Shown in pieces: positions 34,563 through 44,190 of a stretch of 64,000 nt of DNA. The DNA lies in contig VKHL01000031.1 in the NCBI GenBank assembly GCA_015146655.1, positions 124,001-188,000 on the forward strand, in the 5' to 3' direction. This DNA comes from Ochromonas danica (Eukaryota > Sar > Chrysophyceae > Chromulinales > Chromulinaceae). A program made the translations under genes and the position numbers. Under the pieces are notes generated by a model. The model did no database searches. It was given only the letters and a program-made list of their open reading frames with translations, and was not told where the DNA came from. How positions within the stretch are numbered: position 1 is the first letter of the stretch; every line of letters starts with the position of its first letter.

Positions 34563-35668
34563 ATGAAAAGAAAATTAGAAGAGGAAGAGGAAAAGGTGAA
34601 AGAAGATGAGGTAACTAATGGAGGTGAAGAAGGAAAAGAAGTGATGGAGGTTGGTGTTGGTGAGGCAGCATCTTCTTCTGTCTTGTCTTTCAAACCCACC
34701 AAGTCCACAGCGGAAGGCTCTTGGCAGCCAGTGTTAGGTCTAGTCCAAATGAGAAAACTACGAGGAAACTTCTGGAAGAAATGTGGTTTTACTGTGAATG
34801 CAGTGGATTTTCTCTATCCTGAAGAAGCTCTAAGTCTCTATGAGAGAAAGGTGCTGGCAGTCTTCCATCAGGATGGTCGACTAATGGACAAGAGAGAACT
34901 CTTTGATGTCTCTCTGAATTTCATTCCTCTCTCTTGCTATCTAGTCTATGCAAAGCTTAGAGTAAGCTTTCCTTTGCTTTCTTCGATGTCAGTCAGTGGT
35001 AGTCATTGTGGTGTGTGTGTCTGTGTGTGTATTTGTGTATGTGTGTGTGTGGTCTGTAACAGGCATTGGACTACATCGTGGTGCGTCATCGGAAAAGCCT
35101 CCATCTCCTTCGGGGTGATGCAGATCTCTATGGTAAGTCTGTATTGTACCTGTAGTTTAGTAGAGGTGAGGCAGCGTAACCTTCCATGTTGACTAGAATA
35201 TCTAAAGCAAAATCCCGGCCACAGTCTGCTGGACTCCATGGTCTCTTATGACCTTTATATTGATGCACAGAACTTCTCGAAGAAAGCTTCCAAGACCATG
35301 GCTCCTCTTAGCTATGTTGTTTTGACGTATGAACTATGCCATTTGTAGTTATGAAATTGTTTATGTCTTATTTCGATGTATTAATCTGTTAGGGATGGTC
35401 CTGTAATGTTCTCTCCTCGTGTTATTGTCAAGCTTTTAGAAGAAACAGGTGCAATTCCTGTTATTTTCGCAGTAATTTCTAGTACAGGCCATGTCATGTT
35501 AGAGGTGAGGAATATTTCCCGGTAATGCTGTGCTTGACTCTGTTTTACAAATGTTATGTACTGTATCTACAGGAAATCACGGATGCTAGTAGCATTTTCC
35601 ACATGAAGCCCAAAAGTTCCAGTAAATCTAGTGCAGATATTGTTAACTCAAAGGAAGAAGTTCGGTGA
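34563..35668 (+). CDS. TSEN54: tRNA-splicing endonuclease subunit Sen54-like
   Basis: Five exons, 34563-34961, 35063-35132, 35197-35326, 35393-35504 and 35573-35668; 268 aa. All junctions keep frame; the first intron (101 nt) contains a GT-rich run. The Sen54 N-terminal signature is clear: GLVQMRKLRGNFWKKCGFTV then FLYPEEALSLYERKVLAV, and PLSCYLVYAKLR spliced to ALDYIVVRH, the Y-x-x-Y-x-x-L-x-x-x-G/D-YIV motif. The protein is a structural partner of the Sen2/Sen34 nucleases that cut tRNA introns. The C-terminal part resembles the degenerate endonuclease fold (LSYVVLTDGPVMFSP). An acidic Glu-rich N-terminus precedes the domain. A further in-frame ATG exists at 34395, only 8 nt from the asparaginase start, so I prefer 34563. 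Confidence 0.8.
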
Positions 35669-35708
35669 GACACTGTTCGCGCGCATTGTAATAATAACTG
35701 GCAATGAA

Positions 35709-36904
35709 ATGGAAAGCAAACGATCAGAAAAAATGACTGACGCTCTTCAAGCTATCTTAGACATGCAGGTGTTAGCCATAGAAAAGACGCTCTTGGCTGC
35801 TATTGAAGGTCTTCATGGAACCAATTTGCGTCAGGAGGCTGTAGAAGTGACGATGCAGACTAGTCGACTACTGCGCTCCTATATGATGAAAGTCCACCAA
35901 CATGTGAGTCTATCGCTATCGCTATCCTCTTTCCCTTATGTCTCTGATAGAGTTTTATAGCTTAGAAATAGTCAAATGAGGAGCAAGTCACCGAAGCACT
36001 CTAGAGAACACAAAAGGTTCCGATCCTTTAGCTATCCCAAACTATCTTCATCTGGAAAGATTTCCACAGCTCCTTTCATGGAATCTGAAGAGTCTCCGAG
36101 AAAGTCAGTACACTCGTTCAATGATCCCTTGAAGTCTGTCTATAGAGGAGAAGATGGAGAGCCAAGTGTAAAGCAGGAGGTGATGACCAAACCTCAATAC
36201 TTCTATGACAGTGAGTCTTCTCCACCTTCCACTACATCTTCATCACCTATGGGCCCAAAACAAACACTGACTAAACACATAATATTTCGTGTCTAGACAC
36301 GGATGACAATGACGATGGTGACTCCCCTAGTATGGGAGAGCATGACTACAGTGAGTACGGAGATGATTCCCCTGCCAAAGCCTTCTCACCAGCCCTCTTT
36401 AGTGCAGAGGATGGCTTACCAATCAGTGTACAGACGTTAATTGAAGGTCCCGAACTTCCTGCTGTCCACAAATCCGCGATTGCAGGACTTGTGGACAATC
36501 AGTCGGTGGATCCTTCTGTGACGCTTTCCCGAATGAGTAGAAGTAAATATGATAGAGATGGAAAGAGCCGCTCATTTTCGCTGGACGATTTTGACGAGCT
36601 TTATGCAGAGGCAATGCGAGCAGATGCTATGGGGAATAGTAAGAAAATCTCTGCCTTTATGAGCTCGATGCAATTATCATCTTTACCCGTAAGTACTTAT
36701 ATTCTGCCGAAGGTGACAATATCTCTCCTCAAATTGCAATAAACACTCACTCTTTAACAATAGGAGGAGCTTAGCAGCGATCGGTATCTGCAATCGCATT
36801 CGAATTCGCAGAGTCTGAGACAGTCACAAGAAGAGTCATGGACTGGAGTGAGGAGAAACGATCAATCACAAGTCCTAGGGGAAGCATTTGAACTTTCTCC
36901 GTAA
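35709..36904 (+). CDS. Unrecognised Ser/Asp-rich protein
   Basis: Four exons, 35709-35903, 35961-36210, 36297-36688 and 36764-36904; 325 aa. Introns of 57, 86 and 75 nt keep frame at each junction. I do not recognise a domain. The first exon forms a predicted amphipathic helix (ALQAILDMQVLAIEKTLLAA), and the rest is rich in Ser, Asp and charged residues with possible phosphorylation sites (KSRSFSLDDFDELYAEAMRA). The start lies only 40 nt after the TSEN54 stop, so the two transcripts must overlap or be extremely tight; a missed final splice joining them is possible but not supported by frame. Confidence 0.6.
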
Positions 36905-36994
36905 TCTAAACTATACACTATTTTAGATATATGGATATGGACAGAGCAAGCTTGCTCTTGCTAAGAGAGTCTTGAATACTATCCCTCCCCGATT

Positions 36995-37744
36995 TTAATC
37001 TTCATAGTCCGTGCGAATCCTACACGCTCTATCAAGAGAATAGTCACCCCATTGAAAATCCAAAGCGCAGAACATCTTAGGAGAACAGCGCATTTTCTTC
37101 CAATTCCAGCGACACTCAACATCAGTGGGAGGAGCATGTGCATTGATGATATCCATAACTGCTGAAGTGTGATTAGATACAATAAGAAGGGCATGATCAA
37201 TTGCTTTATGGACTACAGTAGCTTGTGGATGATGGCCAATACAATCCGGAGCAATCTCATGCTTAGCCTTCATTCGACATGCCCTGTCCAAGCTATAGTC
37301 ACCAATCTGAGCATTCCATGTACAAAAACAGTTGGGAGCGCAGGAGAGGGACTTCCAATCGAAATAGCACAGGTCATCCGTTGGAGGAGCTTTAGACACG
37401 ATCCAGTTTTTCACACTTTGAAGAGTAAGAGCAGCTTGAGAGAGGTGCTTTTGAACATCTAACCAATGCCTCTTTCCTGAGCGATTGGATACCAACCGTT
37501 CCAGCTCTTTTATACGACGTTCTAACTCATCGATTCTCTTTTGCTGTTGGTCACTGACTATCACACATTCCTGACTATTTGTGGAAGAAGGAGAAGGTGT
37601 TGGGAGAGTGGGAGGTGTTGAGAGAGTCAATGCTTCCTCTTCCTCCTCATACCATGGATCTACACTATTTCCACCACTCAAAGATATAGAAATCCAACAT
37701 AAAATAAAGATAAGATAAACCGATTTAAGAATAATTTCCTTCAT
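36995..37744 (-). CDS. Secreted protein with two tandem Cys-rich domains
   Basis: A single exon of 249 aa. The N-terminus is a signal peptide (ILKSVYLIFILCWISISLSG). After an acidic, Pro/Thr-rich linker and a short coiled coil (RIDELERRIKELERLV) come two copies of a roughly 85-residue unit. Each contains APPTD followed by a Cys, then W-x-x-x-x-C, FC, and ends GDYSLDRACR. Copy one has CYFDWKSLSCAPNCFC; copy two has CRWNWKKMRCSPKMFC. No family recognised. Even Cys spacing suggests disulphide-bonded extracellular modules, possibly a surface or wall adhesion protein. It converges on the preceding gene with 90 bp between them. Confidence 0.75.
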   Translation of the reverse strand: MKEIILKSVYLIFILCWISISLSGGNSVDPWYEEEEEALTLSTPPTLPTPSPSSTNSQECVIVSDQQQKRIDELERRIKELERLVSNRSGKRHWLDVQKHLSQAALTLQSVKNWIVSKAPPTDDLCYFDWKSLSCAPNCFCTWNAQIGDYSLDRACRMKAKHEIAPDCIGHHPQATVVHKAIDHALLIVSNHTSAVMDIINAHAPPTDVECRWNWKKMRCSPKMFCALDFQWGDYSLDRACRIRTDYED

Positions 37745-38052
37745 AATGTTCAGAAGTTTTTTTTTGAAACAGATGATTTTTTCTCTTTCTTTCTTTTGAG
37801 TCTATTATTGCTATGCGTGTGTGAGGAAAGTTCTTGGAGGAACCTGTTCTTCAGGTTGACAGAGAGGTGGCCTTCTTGTTTTGTTGCAGTGGGAAAAAGT
37901 GGGAGAGAAACAACAAGAAGGGCAGGAAGGGAGAGCTGGAGTTCGAGAGAATTCTTGTGCAATAATCAATAGGAACATCATCTCATCACAATTTAATTGC
38001 TAAACCATTTACAGTGAGGTAAAGGTTGACTTGTGTTAAAAAGAAAGTGAAG
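37745..38052. promoter_or_regulatory. Divergent promoter region, secreted protein / NBR1-like gene
   Basis: No gene recognised. A T-rich and pyrimidine run lies directly upstream of the secreted-protein start, near 37755-37798. Confidence 0.45.
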
Positions 38053-39897
38053 ATGACATCAGTTAAGTTTTCATTCGAAGGAGAAGTTCGCCGTGCTTTC
38101 ATTGGAGAGAATGAAGAGCGCTTATCTTTGAGTGATGTGAAGCAAATTGCTCAACAATTATTTCCTTCTTTACAGGAGAGTACGTTTTTCTTCCAATGGG
38201 TGGATGATGAAGGAGACTTGGTCAATGTCTCTGTTGAATGTGAACTACAAGAGGCCTTACGTGTAATGAAGGCCTCGAAGAGTATTTTGCGTTTCAATAT
38301 CATTGCTGACCAAGCCTCTAACAAGAACAAGAATGAAGAATTACCTAAGCCTAATTCTTCATATGCTGGTGTAGAGCATCCGTCCATTGTTTGTGATGAA
38401 TGTGGTATGACTCCTATTAAGGGAATTCGATACAAATGCACTGTCCGCGAGGATTTCGATCTGTGTGAAGCTTGTGAAGCGAAGCATAAGCAACCTTACC
38501 CTATGATTAAGATCACGGATCCTAGTCAAGCTCCTCATGTTTTGATTTACGGATTCCGCGACCAAGAGCGAGGCAAAGGAAAATGCCCCAATGGAGCGTG
38601 GAGAAGAGGTATGCGTCCCGGTCATGGTGCGCACTTTCCTCATCATCATCCTCATCCAGGAATGATGCCACCTGGAGACCATATGCCTCCTCCACCTTTC
38701 GGGTTTCCTCATCCTCCTTTCCCCCATGATCATCCTCATCCAGGGTTTCCTCATCATCCTCATCCTCATCCTCATCCTCACATGCCTCCTCCACCATTTG
38801 GCTGCCCATTCTTCAAGGGAAAATGCGACAAAGGAGAAGGTAACAACAACAACTCTTCTCGTTTCGATCGTAAGTTCGAGAAATTCTCTAGAAAGATGGA
38901 AAAGGCTCAGAACGACATCAAGAATACCTTTGTCGCTCCCATCATCGACATTGTAGGCGGTTTATTCGGCCCTGATCAAGGTGACGATCGCGAGGTACCA
39001 ACCAATGAAGAAGAGCAGCTTGAAGAAGAGTTGCTGGAACAAGCCATCAGAGAGAGCATGAAGGAGAATGATACTGTGATCCCCGAGAAGCCTGAGCATA
39101 TTGAGACGGCACCTGCTGCCGTCCCTACGCTTCCCAAGCCAGCGTTGCGCTATGTTCGCGACATCACTTATCCTGATGGTGCGACTATTATGCCGGGGTC
39201 TTCTTTTCAGAAGGTATGGAGAGTGCGCAACGATGGAAAGCATCCTTGGCCCGCTGAAGCTTCCCTGGTGTCTTATGGAGGTGACGTGCTCGGCACGGAG
39301 GATGTGAAGGTAGAATTACCCTGTGTGAATCCTGATGAAGAGAGCGATATCACTGTGACTCTTATCGCTCCTTCTGCTCCTGGGCTCTATACTTCCTATT
39401 TTCGTGCTCAGACCAAGGAGGGTCAGTATTTTGGTCATCGCTTGTGGTGCTCTGTTGTCGTCGGAGAAGACCAAGGTTGGCAAGTGATCAATAAGTCAGT
39501 GTCGCCTGCTTCTGAAGTATCCAAGGTAGATGTCGCTGAGGAGCAAACTGCTACTGCTCCTCCAGCCCCAATCTTGTTGTCCAAGAATCAAGATGTTCGT
39601 TTGGTGCATGACAGTTCTGAAGACATTCTGGAAGCCAGCGAGCACCCTATGAGTGCCAGTCAAGTCGGAGCCGGGCAAACCAATGACTCTAACAAGATGC
39701 GCTCCTTGGCTTTGCTTTGGCGCTATGAGTTGGACGCTTTGAAGGAGATGGGCTTCGATAATGCTGAAGTTATCCTTCCTTTGTTGCAAGTCTACTTGTC
39801 GTGCCCTGTGTCTCTCTCCACGGACAAAAGCAAGGTTCCCAACCTTGAAGGAATGCAGCAAGTTGTGGCTCAGTTGTTGGAAGATAGTTCAGCTTAA
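38053..39897 (+). CDS. NBR1: NBR1-like selective autophagy receptor
   Basis: A single exon of 614 aa from the ATG at 38053. NBR1 receptors bring ubiquitinated cargo to Atg8 on the forming autophagosome. Domains in order: PB1 (about aa 1-90, VKFSFEGEVRRAFIG), ZZ zinc finger (about 115-160, CDECGMTPIKGIRYKCT and DFDLCEACE), a His/Pro-rich linker, the NBR1-specific FW/Ig-like domain (about 355-475, RYVRDITYPDGATIMPGSSF then YFRAQTKEGQYFGHRLWCSV), and a C-terminal UBA helix set (ELDALKEMGFDNAEVILPLL). A candidate Atg8-interacting motif WQVI starts at Trp476 right after the FW domain, preceded by acidic residues EDQG. All expected parts are present. Confidence 0.92.
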   Translation: MTSVKFSFEGEVRRAFIGENEERLSLSDVKQIAQQLFPSLQESTFFFQWVDDEGDLVNVSVECELQEALRVMKASKSILRFNIIADQASNKNKNEELPKPNSSYAGVEHPSIVCDECGMTPIKGIRYKCTVREDFDLCEACEAKHKQPYPMIKITDPSQAPHVLIYGFRDQERGKGKCPNGAWRRGMRPGHGAHFPHHHPHPGMMPPGDHMPPPPFGFPHPPFPHDHPHPGFPHHPHPHPHPHMPPPPFGCPFFKGKCDKGEGNNNNSSRFDRKFEKFSRKMEKAQNDIKNTFVAPIIDIVGGLFGPDQGDDREVPTNEEEQLEEELLEQAIRESMKENDTVIPEKPEHIETAPAAVPTLPKPALRYVRDITYPDGATIMPGSSFQKVWRVRNDGKHPWPAEASLVSYGGDVLGTEDVKVELPCVNPDEESDITVTLIAPSAPGLYTSYFRAQTKEGQYFGHRLWCSVVVGEDQGWQVINKSVSPASEVSKVDVAEEQTATAPPAPILLSKNQDVRLVHDSSEDILEASEHPMSASQVGAGQTNDSNKMRSLALLWRYELDALKEMGFDNAEVILPLLQVYLSCPVSLSTDKSKVPNLEGMQQVVAQLLEDSSA

Positions 39898-40174
39898 TAT
39901 TGATTTGGTTGATGCGAAAATTTTGTGCTCCCCCACCCTTGACCTCCTTCAGTGGCTTGGTCCCCGTCTTTGATTAGTTGGTAGTTTGACATGATGATAT
40001 ACTGGTTGCATTTGAATGCTTGATGAAATTCTCTATATTGATATATGAATATTGCCGTGGGGGCTTTAATTAATGAAAAATAATGGAACGCGAAGACTTC
40101 GTTGGTTATGTTTTAATACTACTCACAGCTGCACAAAATAATGGAATTGGTAAGAAGAACTGCTTTGATAGAGG

Positions 40175-41370
40175 TTAAGACTGGGACGGCTCGGTATCCT
40201 CCACTGGATAAAAGCGATAGTAAAGTTGCAGTTCAGACTTGGCATCCCAATAGAGCATGAGGACATCAGAGATAGTGAGCAAGTCATCCAATATCACTTT
40301 CTGCTCGAGCAAAAATAAACAAACAGTATTACCAAAGAGTTGAAGTGAAGTGTACAAAATAAATAAAACTTGCCTTGTTTTGATCAATGATAAATATCTC
40401 TAGAAGACTGAACTCCTCTTTGGTAAAGGAGAACTTGAGGTTCAGGAACTGCTTCACATCACCTATTTGCATTATTGGCGGCACCTTGAGAAATGGCATA
40501 CTAAGTGACATCAAACGCGATCCTAACTTTCCCTGAGCCCAACCAAAGGTTAAATCATAGGAACAGTCTTTGATAATGGTTTTAATAACTCACCTCAGCA
40601 GAAGGAAACAGAGCTAAACAAACACGAGGACCTGGACCATTATCTCGTGTTTTATTGGCAGCTGATAATGCTTTTCCAGCAGCTTTCTTCTCTTTAACAT
40701 TTTGATTCCCTTTACTAGATCCAATAGGAGCAGTGGATGAGGAGCGGAGTGGGGCGGGTTTAGCTTTCAGAATAGCTTCTCTTCGTTTACGAAATTGAGC
40801 CACTTTTTCAAGATGAGCCTTTCGATATTTGTTAGCATTAAAATCTTCCAAACCCATCATATCGTCCATGTGATTACCATCTTCCATCATATCACCATGA
40901 TTACTGTGTCCTCTTCGTGAAACACGTGATGAGGTCAACATGTTGTCTTCATCATGCAGATCATCACCCTCCTCATGTACTAGAGCATCTAATGCACTAC
41001 GAGGTCTCTTCCCAGCGGCAACAGATAAGACTGTAATTAAGTTATCAAATCTAACATCACGTTTAGAAGATCTACGTGAAGCCATTTTAGCACGACAAGC
41101 TGGACAATCATGATGTCCCTTTGGGCCCAAATCAACTCGAAGGGATCTCTCCAAACACTTCGAACAAAATCGATGAAGACATGTTGTTACAGAGGATGTT
41201 GTATCTATTGTCCCTAAACAGATAGGACATTTCATATCTTCTTCAATAATGTTTGTTATAGCTGATAGAGGAATTGTTAACATGGTTGGAGAATTCAATG
41301 CTAATTTTCGTACTTTTCTGGTCTTTTCCCACATAAGAAATACTGCATCAGGATCAAAAGCATCTGTCAT
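40175..41370 (-). CDS. RING1/PRC1-type E3 ubiquitin ligase with RAWUL domain
   Basis: Three exons, 41370-40594, 40532-40374 and 40300-40175; 353 aa. The RING finger is MKCPICLGTIDTTSSVTTCL, then HRFCSKCLERSLR and CPACRAKMASRRSSKRDVRF, very close to RING1/RNF2 including the SRRSSKRD basic stretch after the last Cys. The two C-terminal exons code for a RAWUL-like domain, ending LLTISDVLMLYWDA and LQLYYRF. Together these are the signature of the Polycomb PRC1 ligase that ubiquitinates histone H2A. The second intron (40373-40301) uses a GC donor, AAG|GCAAGT, with a normal CAG acceptor. It is divergent from the nuclease gene with about 240 bp between starts. Confidence 0.85.
40301..40373 (-). other. 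GC-AG intron in the RING1-like gene
   Basis: A 73-nt intron. The donor is GCAAGT instead of GTAAGT, after exon end AACAAG; the acceptor is CTCGAGCAG. No GT donor nearby would keep the RAWUL frame. GC-AG introns are a known minority class with strong flanking consensus, as here. Confidence 0.8.
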
Positions 41371-41609
41371 GATGATGATAAGGTAGTGATATAACGACTA
41401 ACTTCTTTCTTTTCTTTACACTTGAATCAACTATTCAAAAAGGTGACACTCTAATCCCCGCTCTCCTTGCTTCATGTCTGCTGGCATGAGACCTCAACGA
41501 ATCCACTATCGTTAACTTCACAAAAACGACTTTTCTGACCTTCTCCTGGCCTACCCGCCCGCTGCAGCCTGCCCCGGTCCTTTGCTTTTACAGATTCCTT
41601 TCCATCAAG

Positions 41610-42343
41610 ATGAGATTCTGCTTCTTATCGATCCTTTTTGCTGTTATCTCAGCTGCTACTAGCGATTATTTACGTTCAGATAGCTCCAGTAGCTCTACTT
41701 GCTATTGTACTACTGTTCCATGCCCTGTTGAAGGAGCAAATACTCTTACGGAAGGTAGGTGAATGTTCTGATGATGTTATATAGAATCTGGATATCTAAT
41801 ATCATTATTGTGTAAAATATTTTTATTTTTTAGGTGGTGGAGCTATTGGAACCTATACTTATGTTTTACACAATAGTATTCCTGTGGTTTCCAAAGCCAG
41901 CGTGACACTTACACCAACCAGCTTGGACACTGGCTCTGACACTACCACCTGCACTCAGAACTATTCTCGTAGTCTGGATGATGATGGTGTACAAGATTGT
42001 GATGCAGGTCATATTCTTGCGCATCGCTTGGGTGGGCCGGGCAACCAGCCTATCAACATTTTCCCTCAGGTTTGCCTCCTCTTAGTTAGTTGTTATCATC
42101 CTCATTCTTTCTCTTAACTCTGATACACTCTTGTCACAGGATCTCTCTGTAAATCGTGGGTCATATGCCCAGTTTGAGGGTCAGATCTATGATTGTCTTG
42201 CCACTGGTGGAGCAAGCTCCGCTGATTTGGCTTGGTCCTTCACCTACGCCTCTGACACGAACACCAAGCCCATTGGTGTCTCTTACACTGCTGTCTTCAC
42301 TGGTGGAAGCTGCGGTACTTTATCTCAGGCCTTCACCAATTAA
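41610..42343 (+). CDS. Secreted DNA/RNA non-specific endonuclease-like protein
   Basis: Three exons, 41610-41754, 41834-42069 and 42140-42343; 194 aa. The signal peptide is MRFCFLSILFAVISAATSD. A Cys pair near the mature N-terminus (CYCTTVPC) may form disulphides. The core segment has the beta-beta-alpha-metal nuclease pattern: CDAGHILAHRLGGPGNQP with a candidate catalytic His, then NIFPQ spliced to DLSVNRGSYAQFEGQ, with Asn and Glu at metal-binding positions. The family includes secreted nucleases that degrade nucleic acid for nutrition or as effectors. At 194 aa it is a minimal version. Confidence 0.72.
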
Positions 42344-42768
42344 AGGGTCGACTCTTTCGCTCTTGTTTCACTTTCATTCTTTGAATGATACTACCATGTT
42401 TTGTCTTTTGTTTTGGTTTTTCGGTATGAGCTGTGGATTGATCATGTTGTCCATTATATCTAAGCCTTTAGACTATTGGAATTATGTCGTGACTGTGTTT
42501 CGCTGAAGCTACAATGAACCATTTTAGCTCTATGATTCCCTTCCTTGATCAAGTATCATTTTCTTTCCTTGGTCATCTTTCGTAGTCATTTCACTCCTCG
42601 ATGAAGATTAGGCCAGACCGACTTTGTAAGGGATAAGAAAATAGTTCACAACACAATACTTGTTTTCAATATGAGTGTCACTTTATATTAATAACTGTGA
42701 GCTATAACAAACAAACTGCACACCACTTCAAATCAGTGTTAACTGAGTGTCTCATCAATAAGCAGAGA
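42344..42768. other. Intergenic between convergent genes
   Basis: No coding frame supported. T-rich sequence follows the nuclease stop; nothing else recognised. Confidence 0.5.
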
Positions 42769-43844
42769 TCATTGACTACCAGCAATCCGAGTTTGGAGGC
42801 GCGTCCATGACTTTGGGTCATCAGGGAAATAGATATTGCAAACCCATCCCGCAAGAACAGCTCCTGCGATTGCACCCGCAATGCGCTCCATGTGAAGAAT
42901 CCTTGCATTGATGAGAATGGAACAATTACGCAAATACCACAAAGCATAGGTTAAGCCGGGATTGAGAGTACAATAAGGTACAATCAAAATAGGAAGCAAA
43001 GGTACGAAAATCCATTTACTATTGATACGATTGATATCAAAGAGATAAGGAAGGACAAGGAGGATGAGGCAATAAAAGAAATGATTTGCCGTCTCAATGA
43101 AAAACGTCATAAAGACATTATATGGAGGAAAGTCAAGTGGCCGTAAAACTTCACCAGGAAGGAAAGGTAAGATTGTTTTCAAAGCCACGGCACCAAAGAT
43201 ACCTCCCAAGAGATGAGCAGGAATGAGAATAAGCATGCGAGTGGGATTGACCTTGCCTAGTGTTAATCATATTCAATCACATGATATTATTTATATATGT
43301 GAAAGAGCAAAGGGAGTGACTTACCTAAAAAGCATTCCGCAATGCGAACAGAGAGGATGGGGAAGCTTCTCTTGAAAAGTGGAATATATGGAGTGCATAA
43401 CTAGGTGATAACAAGTCAGCAGTAAGTAGATGACATATTAGAGATGTGTGACAAGAAAGAGAGATATAGACAATAGTGGCGATAGTACGACTGCTACCCC
43501 CAAGGGGAAGGGCGGGGACTTACCTCAACTAGGACAGGTAAAGCATAGATCAGACCATAAGGAACATACTGTTCCAAACGGGTACAATAGAGGAGACATC
43601 GAATAGTTAAGACTAAGATAGTCCAACAAGCTGCTGCAGCACATTCTTCTCCAAAGAGCACAGCTACACTACTTCCTAATATATTCCATAATAATAATTC
43701 TATTGACCTACTATTTTTACTAGAAGATGATGATGATGTTGATGATGTTGTTGTAGCAGCTGGAACAGAAGATGATGAAGAAGATTTTAATGAAGAAGAA
43801 GAAGAGGGAGAGACATTTTTCGCCCTTTTTGAACTAGTGAACAT
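42769..43844 (-). CDS. Aquaporin-like channel with NPT/NPG motifs
   Basis: Three exons, 43844-43524, 43400-43325 and 43256-42769; 294 aa. Introns are 123 and 68 nt. After a Ser-rich, probably cytosolic N-terminus about six hydrophobic helices follow. The first half-helix motif reads VNPTRMLILIPAHLLGGIFG, where the second residue pair NP is kept but the usual Ala is Thr; the second reads LNPGLTYALWYLRN, Asn-Pro-Gly instead of Asn-Pro-Ala. Such altered NPA boxes are typical of the intracellular superaquaporin/SIP group, whose permeability is often unclear. The fold call rests on both NP motifs and the helix spacing. Confidence 0.72.
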
Positions 43845-44190
43845 GATGTTATTTCTTCGTCTGTCTTGGTTATCAATCTATTACTGTAGACTTGTTGGAT
43901 TGTTTGCGCTTCCTCCCACGAGGTGGTCACCAGCAGCCGAGGTTGCTGTTATTATTGCAATGCGTGTTATTATAATTACGTGGTGCTGTCTGATAGCCAG
44001 CAGCAGTGTGACCGTTTCGTCTCAACGGCTGCTGTGCTTGTTGTGCTGATTTTCGATTTGATCGCAAATCAACACAAACTATTGACTAACAACCACCAAC
44101 CTGGGATAGAAATATTACAAAAGAAAGAAAAAAAAAAGAAAAAAATTAAAAAGAAGAAGAATAATAATAATAAAAAGAAAGTAAAGAAAC
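43845..44190. promoter_or_regulatory. Divergent promoter region, aquaporin-like / calpain-like genes
   Basis: No gene recognised. The 80 bp before the calpain-like start are extremely A-rich (AAAAAAAAGAAAAA and AATAATAATAATAA runs), probably a nucleosome-poor promoter and leader. Confidence 0.5.
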
